From: Vulcanimicrobium alpinum
GTDB taxonomy: Bacteria; Vulcanimicrobiota; Vulcanimicrobiia; Vulcanimicrobiales; Vulcanimicrobiaceae
Direction: 5' to 3'
DNA: 64,000 nucleotides
Assembly: GCF_027923555.1 (NCBI RefSeq)
Contig: NZ_AP025523.1
Coordinates: forward strand, 1,926,484 to 1,990,483
Shown: positions 1-8,699 of the stretch, one piece after another
Position numbering within the stretch: position 1 is the first letter of the stretch
How the letters are laid out: each line of letters starts with the position of its first letter
Notes under the pieces: model-generated
Seen by the model: only the letters and a program-made list of their open reading frames with translations
Database searches by the model: none
What the model was told of the DNA's origin: nothing
Translations under genes and position numbers: made by a program

Positions 1-138
1 CGTGACCGTCATGTAGAAGGCGTCGAACCACGCCCACCCTTCCAAGACGGCGTAGCCCGCCGTCCCGGCGGCCAGCACCCCGATCAGCAGCACGCCGGCG
101 AGCAGCAACGGACGCGGAACGACGGCTCGCTGCCTCAT
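1..138 (-). CDS. Potassium channel family protein, N-terminal fragment
   Basis: Only the first 46 codons are in the window; the gene runs off the left edge. From the ATG at 138 the product has a basic start (MRQRAVVPR), then a hydrophobic helix at about residues 11-29, then GWAWFDAFYMTVT. In two-helix ion channels of the Kch/Ion_trans_2 family the stretch between the first helix and the selectivity filter reads very similarly (an aromatic-rich pore helix leading to TxxTVGYG). The filter itself lies outside the window, so the family call rests on this short match. The gene is on the same strand as ftsZ, 68 nt downstream of it. Confidence 0.6.
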   Translation of the reverse strand, partial: MRQRAVVPRPLLLAGVLLIGVLAAGTAGYAVLEGWAWFDAFYMTVT

Positions 139-206
139 ACACGGCGCGCTTCTTCTCTGCGCGCACGGAGCCTACCGTTACGCGTGTCGCCGGCAGCCTG
201 CGCCGT

Positions 207-1277
207 TCAGCTCCGGTAGCGCAGGAACGCCGGGACCTCGATGTCGTCCATGTTGACTGGTGCGACTTTGTCGAACTCGATCGGCTGGCCGAGCGACGCC
301 GCGGTGGTCGTGCGGTGCGGACGACCGCCGAACCCGGCCGCAAGGACGGTGACGCGTACCTTCCCCTGCATCTCCGGATCGATCGACGCGCCGAAGATGA
401 TCTGCGCTTCGCTGTCGACGGCGCGCGAGATCATTTCGGCCGCTTCGTTGACTTCGTACATCGAGAGATCGAGGCCGCCGGTGATGTTGAAGATCACGCC
501 GCGCGCGCCTTCGATCGTAGTCTCGAGCAGCGGCGAGGCGATCGCCTTCTGCGCGGCGTCGGCGGCGCGATGCTCGCCGGAGCCTTCGCCGATCCCCATC
601 ATCGCCGAGCCGGCGTCGGTCATGATCGTCTTCACGTCGGCGAAATCGAGGTTGATCAGCCCGGGCTGGGTGATCAAGTCGCTGATCCCCTGGATCCCCT
701 GACGGAGCACGTCGTCGGCGTAGGTGAACGCTTCGTTGAGCGGCGTGCGCTTCTCGATGATCTGCAGGATGCGTTCGTTGGGGATCGTGATGAGCGTGTC
801 GACCTTCGCTTCGAGGTCGGCGATCCCGCGCTCCGCGGACTGCATGCGCTTGCGGCCTTCGAACGCGAACGGCTTCGTCACCACCGCGACGGTGAGCGCG
901 CCAGATTCGCGCGCGAGCTCGGCGACGATCGGTGCCGCGCCCGTCCCGGTCCCGCCGCCCATCCCGGCGGTGATGAACACGAGGTCGGCCCCGTCGAGGA
1001 TCATCGCGAGATCTTCGCGCGACTCGTCGGCGGCTTCGCGCCCGATGTTCGGATTGGCGCCGGCGCCGAGACCGCGGGTGAGCCCGCTCCCGATCTGCAC
1101 GGTGTTGTTGGTCTTGCTGGCGCGCAGCGCTTGCACGTCGGTGTTGATCGAATAGAATTCGACCCCGTGCAGCCCGGCGTCCACCATGCGATTGATCGCA
1201 TTGCAGCCGCCGCCGCCGAGTCCGATCACCTTGATCGTTGCCGCGTGTTCGGGGACGAGTCGTTTCGCATCAGCCAT
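207..1277 (-). CDS. ftsZ: Cell division protein FtsZ
   Basis: Tubulin-like GTPase that polymerises into the division ring at the inner face of the membrane. The 356-residue product has the N-terminal nucleotide-binding start ([17 protein letters not shown]), the tubulin signature GGGTGTG at residues 107-113, and the T7 loop NLDFADVK at 209-216, which completes the GTPase site of the neighbouring subunit. The C-terminal peptide [13 protein letters not shown] is the conserved tail that binds FtsA and other partners. The start was set at the ATG at 1277 because GGAGGA lies about 10 nt upstream; an in-frame ATG 33 nt earlier has no such site. It follows ftsA after 45 nt. The variable linker before the tail is short. 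Confidence 0.98.
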   Translation of the reverse strand: MADAKRLVPEHAATIKVIGLGGGGCNAINRMVDAGLHGVEFYSINTDVQALRASKTNNTVQIGSGLTRGLGAGANPNIGREAADESREDLAMILDGADLVFITAGMGGGTGTGAAPIVAELARESGALTVAVVTKPFAFEGRKRMQSAERGIADLEAKVDTLITIPNERILQIIEKRTPLNEAFTYADDVLRQGIQGISDLITQPGLINLDFADVKTIMTDAGSAMMGIGEGSGEHRAADAAQKAIASPLLETTIEGARGVIFNITGGLDLSMYEVNEAAEMISRAVDSEAQIIFGASIDPEMQGKVRVTVLAAGFGGRPHRTTTAASLGQPIEFDKVAPVNMDDIEVPAFLRYRS

Positions 1278-1322
1278 CGTCGCGTGTTCCTCCGGAAAGA
1301 GCGGGAGCATCGGAACCTGCCA

Positions 1323-2546
1323 TCAGTTCCAGATCGAGGTGAACCAGGACCACAGTTTCGCGAACGCGCCGCTGCCGTGACCGTTCAGCCCGTGCGGCGA
1401 CTGCTCGCCGCGCGGGCCGAACAGCACGAGCCCCACGGCCGTCGCGTATTCGGGCTGTTTCACGGCATCGGTCAGCCCGGCAATCGTCGACGGGACGCCG
1501 ACGCGCACCGGCAGGCCGAACACCTCGGCGGCCGTCGTCTCGATCCCGCGCAGGTGCGCGCCTCCGCCGGTGAGGACGACTTCGCTGAGCACTTGATCGC
1601 GCGGCAGCCGGTCGACGACGTTGGCCTTCGCGAGCCGGAAGATCTCGAGCACGCGCGGCAGGACGATCGAACGCAATTGCGCGGAGGTCACCTCGCGCGT
1701 GCTCCGTCCGTCGAGCGATTTCACCTGAAAGATGCGCTCCGTCTCGTCCGCGCGCGCGACGCCCGAACCATAGGTGCGCTTCACGTTCTCGGCTTCGGCG
1801 AACGTCGTTTTCAGCCCGAGCGCGATGTCGTTGGTGAGGATGTTGCCGCCAACTGGGATCGTCGCCGAGTGCACGACGCCGCCGTCGGCGAAAACCGCGA
1901 TATCGGTGGTGCCGCCGCCGATGTCGAGCAGCACGACGCCGACCTGTTTTTCTTCGGGAAGCAGCGTCGACGCCGACGATGCCAGCGGCTCGAAAACGAT
2001 CCCGGCGGTCTCGAGCCCGGCGCGGTGCACGCATTTCAGCACGTTCGAGATGAACGACGAACCGCCGGTGACGATGTGGGTGTCGACCTCGAGCCGCCCG
2101 CCGCTCATCCCGACGGGATCGGTCACGCCGTCCTGACCGTCGATCGTGAAGTGACGCGGCAGGGCGTGAATGATCTGCCGGTCGGCGGCCAAGTTGATGA
2201 TCTTCGACGCGTCGACGACGCGCCGCACGTCGGTCTGAATCACCTCGCGGTCGTCGCCGGTGACCGCGACGACGCCCCGGTTGTTCGTCGACTGCATGTG
2301 CTCGCCGGTAACCCCGACGTAGACGTGCGAGACGTGGACCCCGGCCATCCGCTCGGCCTTCTCGGTGGCGGCCTCGATGGCGCGGACCGTCTCTTCGAGG
2401 TCGGTGACGACCCCTTTGCGCATCCCGGTCGAGGGGGCTTCGCCGACCCCCAGGATCTCGAGTCCGTCGGATCCCGACGCGGCGATGACGGCACACGTCT
2501 TCGTCGTGCCGATGTCCAGGCCGGCGATCGTCTCGCCCCTAGCCAT
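1323..2546 (-). CDS. ftsA: Cell division protein FtsA
   Basis: Actin-like ATPase that ties FtsZ filaments to the membrane. The product is 407 residues, a normal family length. It opens with the phosphate-binding motif GLDIGTTKTCAVIA and carries a second phosphate motif, VVLLDIGGGTTDIAVF. The ATP-site motif LTGGGAHLRGI lies in the last third. The C-terminus (AFAKLWSWFTSIWN) is aromatic and amphipathic, as expected for the membrane-targeting helix. The chosen ATG at 2546 gives MARGETIAGLDIG. It is preceded by a poor purine stretch, and an overlapping GTG one codon earlier is possible. ftsQ lies 121 nt upstream, and that gap may hold a promoter for ftsAZ. Confidence 0.97.
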   Translation of the reverse strand: MARGETIAGLDIGTTKTCAVIAASGSDGLEILGVGEAPSTGMRKGVVTDLEETVRAIEAATEKAERMAGVHVSHVYVGVTGEHMQSTNNRGVVAVTGDDREVIQTDVRRVVDASKIINLAADRQIIHALPRHFTIDGQDGVTDPVGMSGGRLEVDTHIVTGGSSFISNVLKCVHRAGLETAGIVFEPLASSASTLLPEEKQVGVVLLDIGGGTTDIAVFADGGVVHSATIPVGGNILTNDIALGLKTTFAEAENVKRTYGSGVARADETERIFQVKSLDGRSTREVTSAQLRSIVLPRVLEIFRLAKANVVDRLPRDQVLSEVVLTGGGAHLRGIETTAAEVFGLPVRVGVPSTIAGLTDAVKQPEYATAVGLVLFGPRGEQSPHGLNGHGSGAFAKLWSWFTSIWN

Positions 2547-2667
2547 CACCGTACCGCCTTCACTAGCACCACCATATATTGGGGGCGAGCGCCGCAATAC
2601 CTACAAGATCGTCCACACTCGTCCACAGATCGCTCTCCACAGGACGGTGGAGAACGCCGCCCGCAGA
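2547..2667 (-). promoter_or_regulatory. ftsQ-ftsA intergenic region with TGTGGA repeats and a stem-loop
   Basis: This 121-nt gap is the largest in the fts group. On the minus strand it carries three copies of TGTGGA (plus-strand TCCACA at 2612, 2622 and 2636). It also has a 6-bp stem-loop, CTCCAC/GTGGAG, at 2634-2651 and an AT-rich patch (AATATATGG) about 25-30 nt upstream of the ftsA start that could serve as a -10 element. A separate ftsAZ promoter is plausible. No good -35 was found. Confidence 0.3.
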
Positions 2668-3423
2668 TTACCGGAACTCGACGGTCGGGGTCGCGGGAGA
2701 GCGGACGTCGATCGCGCGGAGCGGCCGCTTCGCGCCGATCCCGGCACGCACCGGCGCGATCAGCGCGGCTTTCTTGGCGAGGTCGTCGTCCTCGCCGAAA
2801 TGGAGGACCACGCCGCTCGGATCGACCGCGTCCAGCCCGCCCCAGCGGTCGCGGCCGAGTCGCCGCGGGGCGAGGTCCGCGTCGGCGAGGATCCGTGCGT
2901 CGGCGAGGAGGCGCACGATCGCCGCATCGGCGATCGTCCCACCCGGTACAGGGATGCGCGCGCGCCCCGATTCGATGCGCGCGGCCGACGCCGTCGCGCA
3001 GCCGCGCTGCAGCACGCGCGCGGTCGCGTCGATCGTGACGGTCTGCGTCGCAGAAACGATGCACGCGGTCGGCCGGCGCACGGTGATCGCGAGGTCGACA
3101 TAGGGCTGCGGAAACTGCCCGCGGCGCAGCGTTGCGGTGTCGACGTACGGGATCGCTTCGATGCGCCTCGTGATTCGCCACGGTGCGAGAAGCCATACGT
3201 TCTTTCCCGGCACGATCGCCGCGGCGCCGCGCACGGTGCGCGCGTCGACCGGAGACCCGATCGGCACGTCGATCGCGATCCGCGCGATCCGAAACCACGG
3301 TGCCTGCACCAGCCACGCGCCCGCCGCGGCGCAGGCGATCGCCAGCGCCGCGGCGATGATCCAGAACGGCCGGACGCGCGCGACGACCGACGGCTTGCGG
3401 CGCGAACGCGCGCTCGCGCTCAC
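2668..3423 (-). CDS. ftsQ: Cell division protein FtsQ/DivIB (POTRA domain)
   Basis: Bitopic division protein that links early and late divisome components. The 251-residue product has a short basic cytoplasmic tail, one membrane helix at about residues 19-41, and a POTRA-like region starting with WFRIARIAIDVPIGSPVDARTV. A beta domain follows, with typical FtsQ wording (VWLLAPWRITRRIEAIPYVDTATLRR and a PQPYVDLAITVRRP stretch). The start is a GTG overlapping the stop of the upstream HAD gene by 4 nt (GTGA), which suggests translational coupling. The usual upstream neighbours murC, murB and ddl are absent. Confidence 0.88.
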   Translation of the reverse strand: MSASARSRRKPSVVARVRPFWIIAAALAIACAAAGAWLVQAPWFRIARIAIDVPIGSPVDARTVRGAAAIVPGKNVWLLAPWRITRRIEAIPYVDTATLRRGQFPQPYVDLAITVRRPTACIVSATQTVTIDATARVLQRGCATASAARIESGRARIPVPGGTIADAAIVRLLADARILADADLAPRRLGRDRWGGLDAVDPSGVVLHFGEDDDLAKKAALIAPVRAGIGAKRPLRAIDVRSPATPTVEFR

Positions 3424-4232
3424 GCGAGCACGTACCGTTCGATCGCCTCGGCGACGCCGTCGTTGGCGACGTCGCCGACGACGTGGTCGGCGCGCGCGAG
3501 CAGCTCCGGCGGTCCCGAACCCATTGCGACGCCGACCGCGGCGGCGTCCAGCAGCGGGACGTCGTTCCAGGCGTCGCCGACGGCGAGCGTCGCGTCGAGC
3601 GCGACGCCGCAGCGCTGCGCGACGAACGCGAGCGCTTCGCCTTTGTTGACGCGCGGGTCGATCACCTCGACGAAGTCGACGTGGCTGCGGGTGAGGTAGG
3701 CGCGGTCACCGAGCAATGCGCGCAACGCCGCCAGGTGCGCGTCGGAACGGGCCGCCTCGTCGACGAGGACGATCTTGATCGTCGGCCGGTGCGCAAATGC
3801 CTCGCGCAGCGACGGGACGACGTGCGGCTCGACGCGCGCGAGATCGGTGTACCGCTTCGAAAAGCGGTTGATCGCCTCGACGTAGAGCAGGTCGTCGGCG
3901 TAGCATTGCGCGTGCACGCCGTGCGCGTTCGCCCACTCGAGCACCGCGCGCGTGACATCGGGCTGCACCGGCGTCTCGCGCAACGTCGCGCCGGAGGAAG
4001 CGTCGAAGACGGCCGCACCCTGATAGCACACGATCGGACCGTCGATCTCGAGCAGCTGCGCGAACGGGCGCGCCGCGGCGAACATCCGGCCGGTCACGAT
4101 GGTGACGGCGACGCCGCGTTCTCGTGCGGCCTTGACCGCATCGCGCACGCGCGGGCTGACGACGAGATCTTCGCCGACCAGCGTTCCGTCGAGATCGAGC
4201 GCCACGAGCCGGATGCGCGTCGATGACAGCAT
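3420..4232 (-). CDS. HAD-superfamily hydrolase, Cof type
   Basis: Probable sugar-phosphate or nucleotide phosphatase of the Cof (HAD-IIB) group. With the ATG at 4232 the product is about 270 residues. Motif I is LVALDLDGTLVG (nucleophile Asp13, general acid Asp15), followed by VTIVTGRMF (motif II) and the late motif VGDAWNDVPLLDAA (motif IV, metal-binding Asp pair). VNKGEAL supplies the motif III Lys. The long insert between motifs II and III is the expected cap. It sits between hisD and ftsQ and overlaps ftsQ by 4 nt. The substrate cannot be read from sequence. The hisD-proximal position might point to a histidinol-phosphatase-like role, but HisB/HisJ-type features are not visible, so this is speculation. 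No clear ribosome-binding site precedes the start. Confidence 0.85.
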   Translation of the reverse strand: MLSSTRIRLVALDLDGTLVGEDLVVSPRVRDAVKAARERGVAVTIVTGRMFAAARPFAQLLEIDGPIVCYQGAAVFDASSGATLRETPVQPDVTRAVLEWANAHGVHAQCYADDLLYVEAINRFSKRYTDLARVEPHVVPSLREAFAHRPTIKIVLVDEAARSDAHLAALRALLGDRAYLTRSHVDFVEVIDPRVNKGEALAFVAQRCGVALDATLAVGDAWNDVPLLDAAAVGVAMGSGPPELLARADHVVGDVANDGVAEAIERYVLA

Positions 4233-4281
4233 GACGGACCGGCATTTTCGCCGCACGCACGATACCGTCCCCTTCGGGCGT

Positions 4282-4359
4282 CCGGCTGAGCTCGTCGAAG
4301 CGCAGTTCTCGGTCGTGCACGAAGGCGGCTGCGCTTCGACAAAAGCTCAGCGTGACGGG
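4282..4359. repeat. Dispersed intergenic inverted repeat, copy A
   Basis: Two inverted half-sites: CTGAGCTCGTCGAAGCGCA (left) and TGCGCTTCGACAAAAGCTCAG (right). They are separated by about 25 nt and could form a long hairpin. The right half contains the hisD stop codon. Related halves occur at 33164, 44607 and 53433. Confidence 0.75.
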
Positions 4360-5645
4360 TGGTCGCCGGCGCGCAGGCGCGCGGTGCGTGCGTGGGCGGG
4401 CAGTCCCTCGAAGTCCGCGAGCGCCGCCAGCAGCGTTGCGTCGTTGAGCATCCGTTCGCGCGAGTTCTCGACGACGGTCATGGTGCGCAGATAGTCGGCG
4501 GTATGCAGCCCTGAAGAGAAGCGCGCGGCGCCGCTGGTCGGGAGCGTGTGATTCGTCCCCGCGATGTAGTCGCCGGCCGCGACCGGCGTCTCGTCGCCGA
4601 CGAAGATGGCGCCGGCGCGTCGAATCTTCGCGATCCAGCTCCACGGGTCGGCGACCATCAGCGAGAGATGTTCGGGGGCGAAGCGTTCGATCACGTCGTG
4701 CATCTGCGCGTCGCTGTGCGCGTGAACGAGCCAGGTGCGTTCGGCGAGGACGCGCGCGACGACGTCGTCACGCCCGGACGCCCGGCCGAACGGTCCGTCC
4801 AGCAGCGCCGCGACCGCCTCGAGCAGCGCACGCTCGCGCGAGACGGCCGCGACGCGCGCGAGCGGGTCGTGTTCCGCCTGCGCGACCAGTTCGCCGGCGA
4901 CGAGTTCGGGCTTCGCGCGCTCGTCGGCGACGACGAGCACTTCCGAGGGGCCGGCCAGGCCGTCGATCCCGCAGATCCCGTAGACCTGCCGCTTCGCCTC
5001 GGTGACGTAGACGTTGCCGGGTCCGACGATCTTGTCGACCGGCGCGATCGTCGCGGTGCCGTAGGCGAGCGCGGCGACGGCCTGCGCGCCGCCGACGGCG
5101 TAGAGTTCGTCGACTTCGGTGAGCGCGCACGCATAGAGCACCGCCGGATCGACGTGACCGCCGGCCTGCGGCGGCGTCACGACGACGACGCGCTCGACGC
5201 CGGCGACCTTGGCGGGAACGACGGTCATCAGCACCGTGGACGGCAGCGTCGCCGTCCCGCCGGGAACGTATGCGCCGATCCCGCCGAGCGGCCGGGACAG
5301 AAAGGCATAGCGCGTCATGTCGTGCGCGTAATAGTCGATCGCATCGGGGAGCTGACGCGCATGGAACTCGGCGATCCGCTCCTTCGCCAATTCGAGACCG
5401 GCGGCGATCTGCTCCGGAACCAGCGTGCGCGCGTGCTTGCGCGCCGGGATCGCGACGCGCAGCGAGGCGAGCGCGGCGTCCGCGAAATCCCACCGGCGCG
5501 TGTACTCGACGAGCGCGTCGTCGCCGCGCGCGCGCACGTCGTCGAGGATCGCACGCACCGCCGCGACGATCGGGGCCGGCGGATCCCAGCCGCCGGCGAA
5601 GAGCCCGCGCAGCGCGATGCGGTCGCCCGCGTCGACGACGATCAC
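4347..5645 (-). CDS. hisD: Histidinol dehydrogenase
   Basis: Catalyses the last two steps of histidine synthesis, oxidising L-histidinol to L-histidine with two NAD+ in the cytoplasm. The 432-residue product matches family length. Clear family stretches are GGIGAYVPGGTATLPSTVLM, KIVGPGNVYVTEAKRQVYG, AGPSEVLVVAD and the Zn/substrate region around AQAEHDP. APEHLSLM and the near-C-terminal AGTNHTLPTSGAARF are also present. The start is a GTG at 5645 overlapping the hisG stop (GTGA). The last codons run into a dispersed repeat whose CGCTGA supplies the stop, so the extreme C-terminus (HPSR) may be repeat-derived. Confidence 0.97.
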   Translation of the reverse strand: MIVVDAGDRIALRGLFAGGWDPPAPIVAAVRAILDDVRARGDDALVEYTRRWDFADAALASLRVAIPARKHARTLVPEQIAAGLELAKERIAEFHARQLPDAIDYYAHDMTRYAFLSRPLGGIGAYVPGGTATLPSTVLMTVVPAKVAGVERVVVVTPPQAGGHVDPAVLYACALTEVDELYAVGGAQAVAALAYGTATIAPVDKIVGPGNVYVTEAKRQVYGICGIDGLAGPSEVLVVADERAKPELVAGELVAQAEHDPLARVAAVSRERALLEAVAALLDGPFGRASGRDDVVARVLAERTWLVHAHSDAQMHDVIERFAPEHLSLMVADPWSWIAKIRRAGAIFVGDETPVAAGDYIAGTNHTLPTSGAARFSSGLHTADYLRTMTVVENSRERMLNDATLLAALADFEGLPAHARTARLRAGDHPSR

Positions 5646-6274
5646 GCGGGGACGCTCGCCAGGCGTTCGAGCAGCGCCGTGATCGCAGCGTACTTCGCGC
5701 GAAAGCGCACCGGATTGACGACGAAGCGCGCCGTGCTCTCGGCGATCTCTTCGACGACCACGAGATCGTGCTCGCGCAGCGTCGTGCCGGTCGCGACGAG
5801 GTCGACGATCAGATCGGCAAGACCGACCAGCGGTGCCAACTCGACGGAGCCGTGCAGGGGGATCAATTCGACCGGGAGATCGCGTTCGGCAAAAAACGAT
5901 TCGGCGGAGTTGACGAACTTCGTCGCCACGCGCAGGAACGTCGGCAGCGGCGCACCTTCGTGATAGCGGTCGATGCGCCGGCCGGCGACGACGAGCCGGC
6001 AGTAGCCGAAACCCAGATCGGTGAGCTCCGCGACGTTGCGGTCGGTCTCCCACAGCACGTCTTTGCCGACGATCCCGCAGTCGGCCGAGCCGAACTCGAC
6101 GTACGCCGGGACGTCGGTGGGACGCAGGAACAGCAGCGTCGTCCCGTCGGCCGTGGTGACGGTGAGCTTGCGTCCGACGTCGTCGGGGACATCGACCCCC
6201 GCTGCGCGCAGGCGCATGGCCGCGTCGGGAAACAGCGCGCCCTTGGGAACGGCGATGGTGAGGTGATCGATCAT
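5642..6274 (-). CDS. hisG: ATP phosphoribosyltransferase, short form
   Basis: First committed step of histidine synthesis, joining ATP and PRPP. The protein is 210 residues, so it is the short form (HisGS), which lacks the C-terminal regulatory domain and needs HisZ for activity and feedback control. Recognisable stretches are LTIAVPKGALFPDA at the N-terminus, FGSADCGIVGKDVL, and the PRPP-binding region DLIVDLVATGTTLREHDL. The hisZ gene is immediately upstream, with its stop overlapping the hisG ATG by 4 nt, and hisD follows with the same arrangement. The partner proteins are therefore probably made in linked amounts. Confidence 0.96.
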   Translation of the reverse strand: MIDHLTIAVPKGALFPDAAMRLRAAGVDVPDDVGRKLTVTTADGTTLLFLRPTDVPAYVEFGSADCGIVGKDVLWETDRNVAELTDLGFGYCRLVVAGRRIDRYHEGAPLPTFLRVATKFVNSAESFFAERDLPVELIPLHGSVELAPLVGLADLIVDLVATGTTLREHDLVVVEEIAESTARFVVNPVRFRAKYAAITALLERLASVPA

Positions 6275-7482
6275 CGTGCGTCCCAGTTGGACGGCGTGCG
6301 CAGCTCCGGCAGCTCCGCGGCGCGCCGAGGACCGACCCGCAGTTCGCGCACCGCCCCGTTCACGGCGATCACGATCCGCGGGATGTCATATGCGCGCGCT
6401 TCGGCGACGAGCGCCTCGTCGTCGAGGTGCGATCCCGCATAACGCACGACGTTCCCAGCGGCGCGTTCGCGCGCGGCGACGACGTCGGAACCGGCGACCA
6501 GGACGTCGATCCGGTGGCGGCGGCGCTGGACGTGCTTGCCGCGCCGTTCGAGCGCGATCAGCAGCCGTTCGACGCCCGCGGTCCAGCCGACGGCCGGGAC
6601 GTCGAAGCCGAACTTCGGGAGCAGCGAGTCGTAGCGCCCGCCGCCGCACAGCGAGAAGCCGATCTCCTCGACGTATCCTTCAAACTGAAAACCGGTGTAG
6701 TAGTCGAGATCGCGGAGCAGCGCGAAATCGACCGCGACGCGGTCGCCGTATCCCAGCGCCGCGGCGCGCGCGAGCAGGGCCGACATCGCCTCAAGGCCGG
6801 CGCGCGACGCGTCGGTGCGGCAGAGCGGCCGCACCGCCTCGATCGCGTCGACGCCGCCGCGCCGCAGCGCGAACGTCAGCAGTTCCGGGCGCTCGAAGCG
6901 GTGCAGCGCGACCAGGTTGCGCTGTTTGATGTGATGCTTCGCTTCGCGCGCGCCGTCGCCGTCGAGCCCGACCGCGGCGACGACGCCGTCGACGATGCGA
7001 GCGTCGTTCATATCGAAACGCGCGTCCACGATGCCGATCTCCGCGAGCGCTTCGATCGCCATGAACAGCGACTCGGCGTCGGCGTCGATCCCGGCAGCGC
7101 CGATCAGCTCGGTCCCCGCCTGCGTGAGTTCGCGCATGCGGCCTTCCTGCGGCTGCTCGTAGTAGCGGAACACCGGCGCGACGTACGCGAGCCGCAGCGG
7201 CAGCGGCGCTTCGCGCATCCGCGTCGAGACCATCCGCGCGATCGGCGTCGTCATCTCGGGGCGCAGCGCCAGCGCCGTCGAGCGGCGATCGTTGAACTGG
7301 AAGAGCAGTTCGGTCGTCTCTTCGCCCAGACCCCGCTCGAGCACGTCGAAGCGCTCGACGATCGGCGACTGCACCTCTTCGTAGGCCCAGCGGCCGAACA
7401 CCGCGCGCATCTGCTGCTCGATCTCGCGTTTACGCGCGAGTTCGTGCGGCAGCCAGTCGCGTACGCCGGCAGGGAGCCTCAT
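6271..7482 (-). CDS. hisZ: ATP phosphoribosyltransferase regulatory subunit HisZ
   Basis: HisRS-like protein without tRNA-charging function that forms the HisG-HisZ complex and confers histidine feedback. The 403-residue product has a class II synthetase fold. Motif 2 is VFRYYEQPQEGRMRELTQAG, then GYGDRVAVDFALLRDLDYYTG and the HisRS-type FSLCGGGRYDSLLPKFG, with a motif 3-like VGWTAGVERLLIALERR. LALRPEMTTPIARM is the HisZ-like wording at a site where synthetases usually read LRPEGT. A short C-terminal domain resembling the anticodon-binding fold remains (IDVLVAGSD to IVIAVNGAVRELRVGP), so a true HisRS is the alternative. Adjacency to a short HisG favours HisZ. It overlaps both neighbours by 4 nt. 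Confidence 0.9.
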   Translation of the reverse strand: MRLPAGVRDWLPHELARKREIEQQMRAVFGRWAYEEVQSPIVERFDVLERGLGEETTELLFQFNDRRSTALALRPEMTTPIARMVSTRMREAPLPLRLAYVAPVFRYYEQPQEGRMRELTQAGTELIGAAGIDADAESLFMAIEALAEIGIVDARFDMNDARIVDGVVAAVGLDGDGAREAKHHIKQRNLVALHRFERPELLTFALRRGGVDAIEAVRPLCRTDASRAGLEAMSALLARAAALGYGDRVAVDFALLRDLDYYTGFQFEGYVEEIGFSLCGGGRYDSLLPKFGFDVPAVGWTAGVERLLIALERRGKHVQRRRHRIDVLVAGSDVVAARERAAGNVVRYAGSHLDDEALVAEARAYDIPRIVIAVNGAVRELRVGPRRAAELPELRTPSNWDAR

Positions 7483-8699
7483 CGCGCGCTGCTCACCTGC
7501 GGCCGCTCCGCGATCGCGACAGCGCGTTCGAGCTGCGCATCGGCGTGCGCGCGCACGTCGGCGAGGTGCAGCGCGACCGGGTCGGTCGGCGGAATCCCGA
7601 CGCCTTCGACCGCCGCGCCGCCGGGGAGCGCGGCGCGGATGCTCCCGAACGCCAGCGTGATCCCGCCGTCGAGCCGCGCGACATAGGGATCGCCGGCGCT
7701 ACCGTAGGTCCGCGCGCCGACGAATCGCGCCCGTTGCGAGGCGACCAGCGGCATCACGAAGTCTTCGCACGACGACGCGCAGCGCTCGTCGGCGACGATC
7801 ACGACGCGGCCGCGATAGTGACCGTCGGCCGGGGGGATGTGACCGTCGACGATCGGCCTGCGCGCCGGCTTCGGCGCGTTCGTCGACTCGCGCCACCACG
7901 GCAGGACGCGATCGGTGATCAGCTCAAGCAGGTCGACCGGCGTCGCGCCGCCGTCGTTGCCGCGCACGTCGACGACGATCGCGTCGGCGGCGATGAAGTG
8001 CTTCACCGCGTTGAGTGCGTCGCGCTCGTCGGCGGGATCGGCAAAGCTCGGAATCACGATGTAGCCGACGCGGTCGAGGGAGAGCCAGCGAAACGTCACG
8101 CGAGCCGGAGCCGTCTCGTTCGCCGGGACGGCGGGGACGAACTCGCGGTCGTCGTCGAAGAGCAGACGCGGCGCGCGGGCGTCGGAATCGACGCGGTGCA
8201 TCTCGGCATCGAGCAGCGTGCGCGCCTGCGCCTCCGACGAAGCGAACAGCAGATCGCGATGCGCGGAGAAGAACCGTTCCGCCGGAACGCCGTCGATTTC
8301 ACGCAGCACCGCGCCGTCGGGGATCGCCGCGCTGCGGCTTTCCGCCGCGAACCACACGCCGTCGGCGTAGCGCAGCGCGAACGGCAGCCGCCAGCGGCGA
8401 TTCGCCTCGAACGCCGGATCGGCGAACCACGTCCGGCCGTTGCGCAGCGCGGCGACGAGCCGGATCGCTTCGAGATCGACCGCGTCGCGGTCGCCCAAGC
8501 GCGACGCCGTCGCGCGGTACCGGCGCCACGCGGCGCTGAACGCGGCGTGCCGCGCGGAATCCCAAAAACCGAAGTGCGCCTGCGCGCCGGCGCGGATCGC
8601 CGCGCCGATCCGCGCGGCGTCGAGGCCGGGAGCGTCGGCGGCGCACGGCGTCGCCGCGGCGACCGCGCACGCGGCGACGGCGACCGCCAGCGGTTTCAC
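7479..8699 (-). CDS. S41-family peptidase (tail-specific protease-like), secreted
   Basis: The 406-residue product starts with a signal peptide (MKPLAVAVAACAVAAATPCA) with a cysteine near the end, so it is exported and possibly lipid-modified. After a variable N-terminal part, the S41 core is visible. VGYIVIPSFAD begins it, then AIVVDVRGNDGGATP, a family signature, and VVIVADERCASSCEDFVMPL, where the Ser in the ASSCEDF stretch is the expected nucleophile. GARTYGSAGD follows. No PDZ domain is obvious. The start is a GTG overlapping the dnaE stop, and the stop overlaps the hisZ start, so it is locked into the dnaE-his transcript. Why a protease sits there is unclear. Confidence 0.85.
   Translation of the reverse strand: MKPLAVAVAACAVAAATPCAADAPGLDAARIGAAIRAGAQAHFGFWDSARHAAFSAAWRRYRATASRLGDRDAVDLEAIRLVAALRNGRTWFADPAFEANRRWRLPFALRYADGVWFAAESRSAAIPDGAVLREIDGVPAERFFSAHRDLLFASSEAQARTLLDAEMHRVDSDARAPRLLFDDDREFVPAVPANETAPARVTFRWLSLDRVGYIVIPSFADPADERDALNAVKHFIAADAIVVDVRGNDGGATPVDLLELITDRVLPWWRESTNAPKPARRPIVDGHIPPADGHYRGRVVIVADERCASSCEDFVMPLVASQRARFVGARTYGSAGDPYVARLDGGITLAFGSIRAALPGGAAVEGVGIPPTDPVALHLADVRAHADAQLERAVAIAERPQVSSAR

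Noticed and set aside
2612-2641. DnaA-box cluster between ftsQ and ftsA
   Set aside because: The TGTGGA copies match only six of the nine DnaA-box positions; too weak to call a replication-related site.
315-3038. A 907-codon open frame on the plus strand opposite ftsZ, ftsA and ftsQ
   Set aside because: It is the antisense shadow of three well-supported division genes in GC-rich DNA; the product is low-complexity, Arg/Asp-rich and has no family features.
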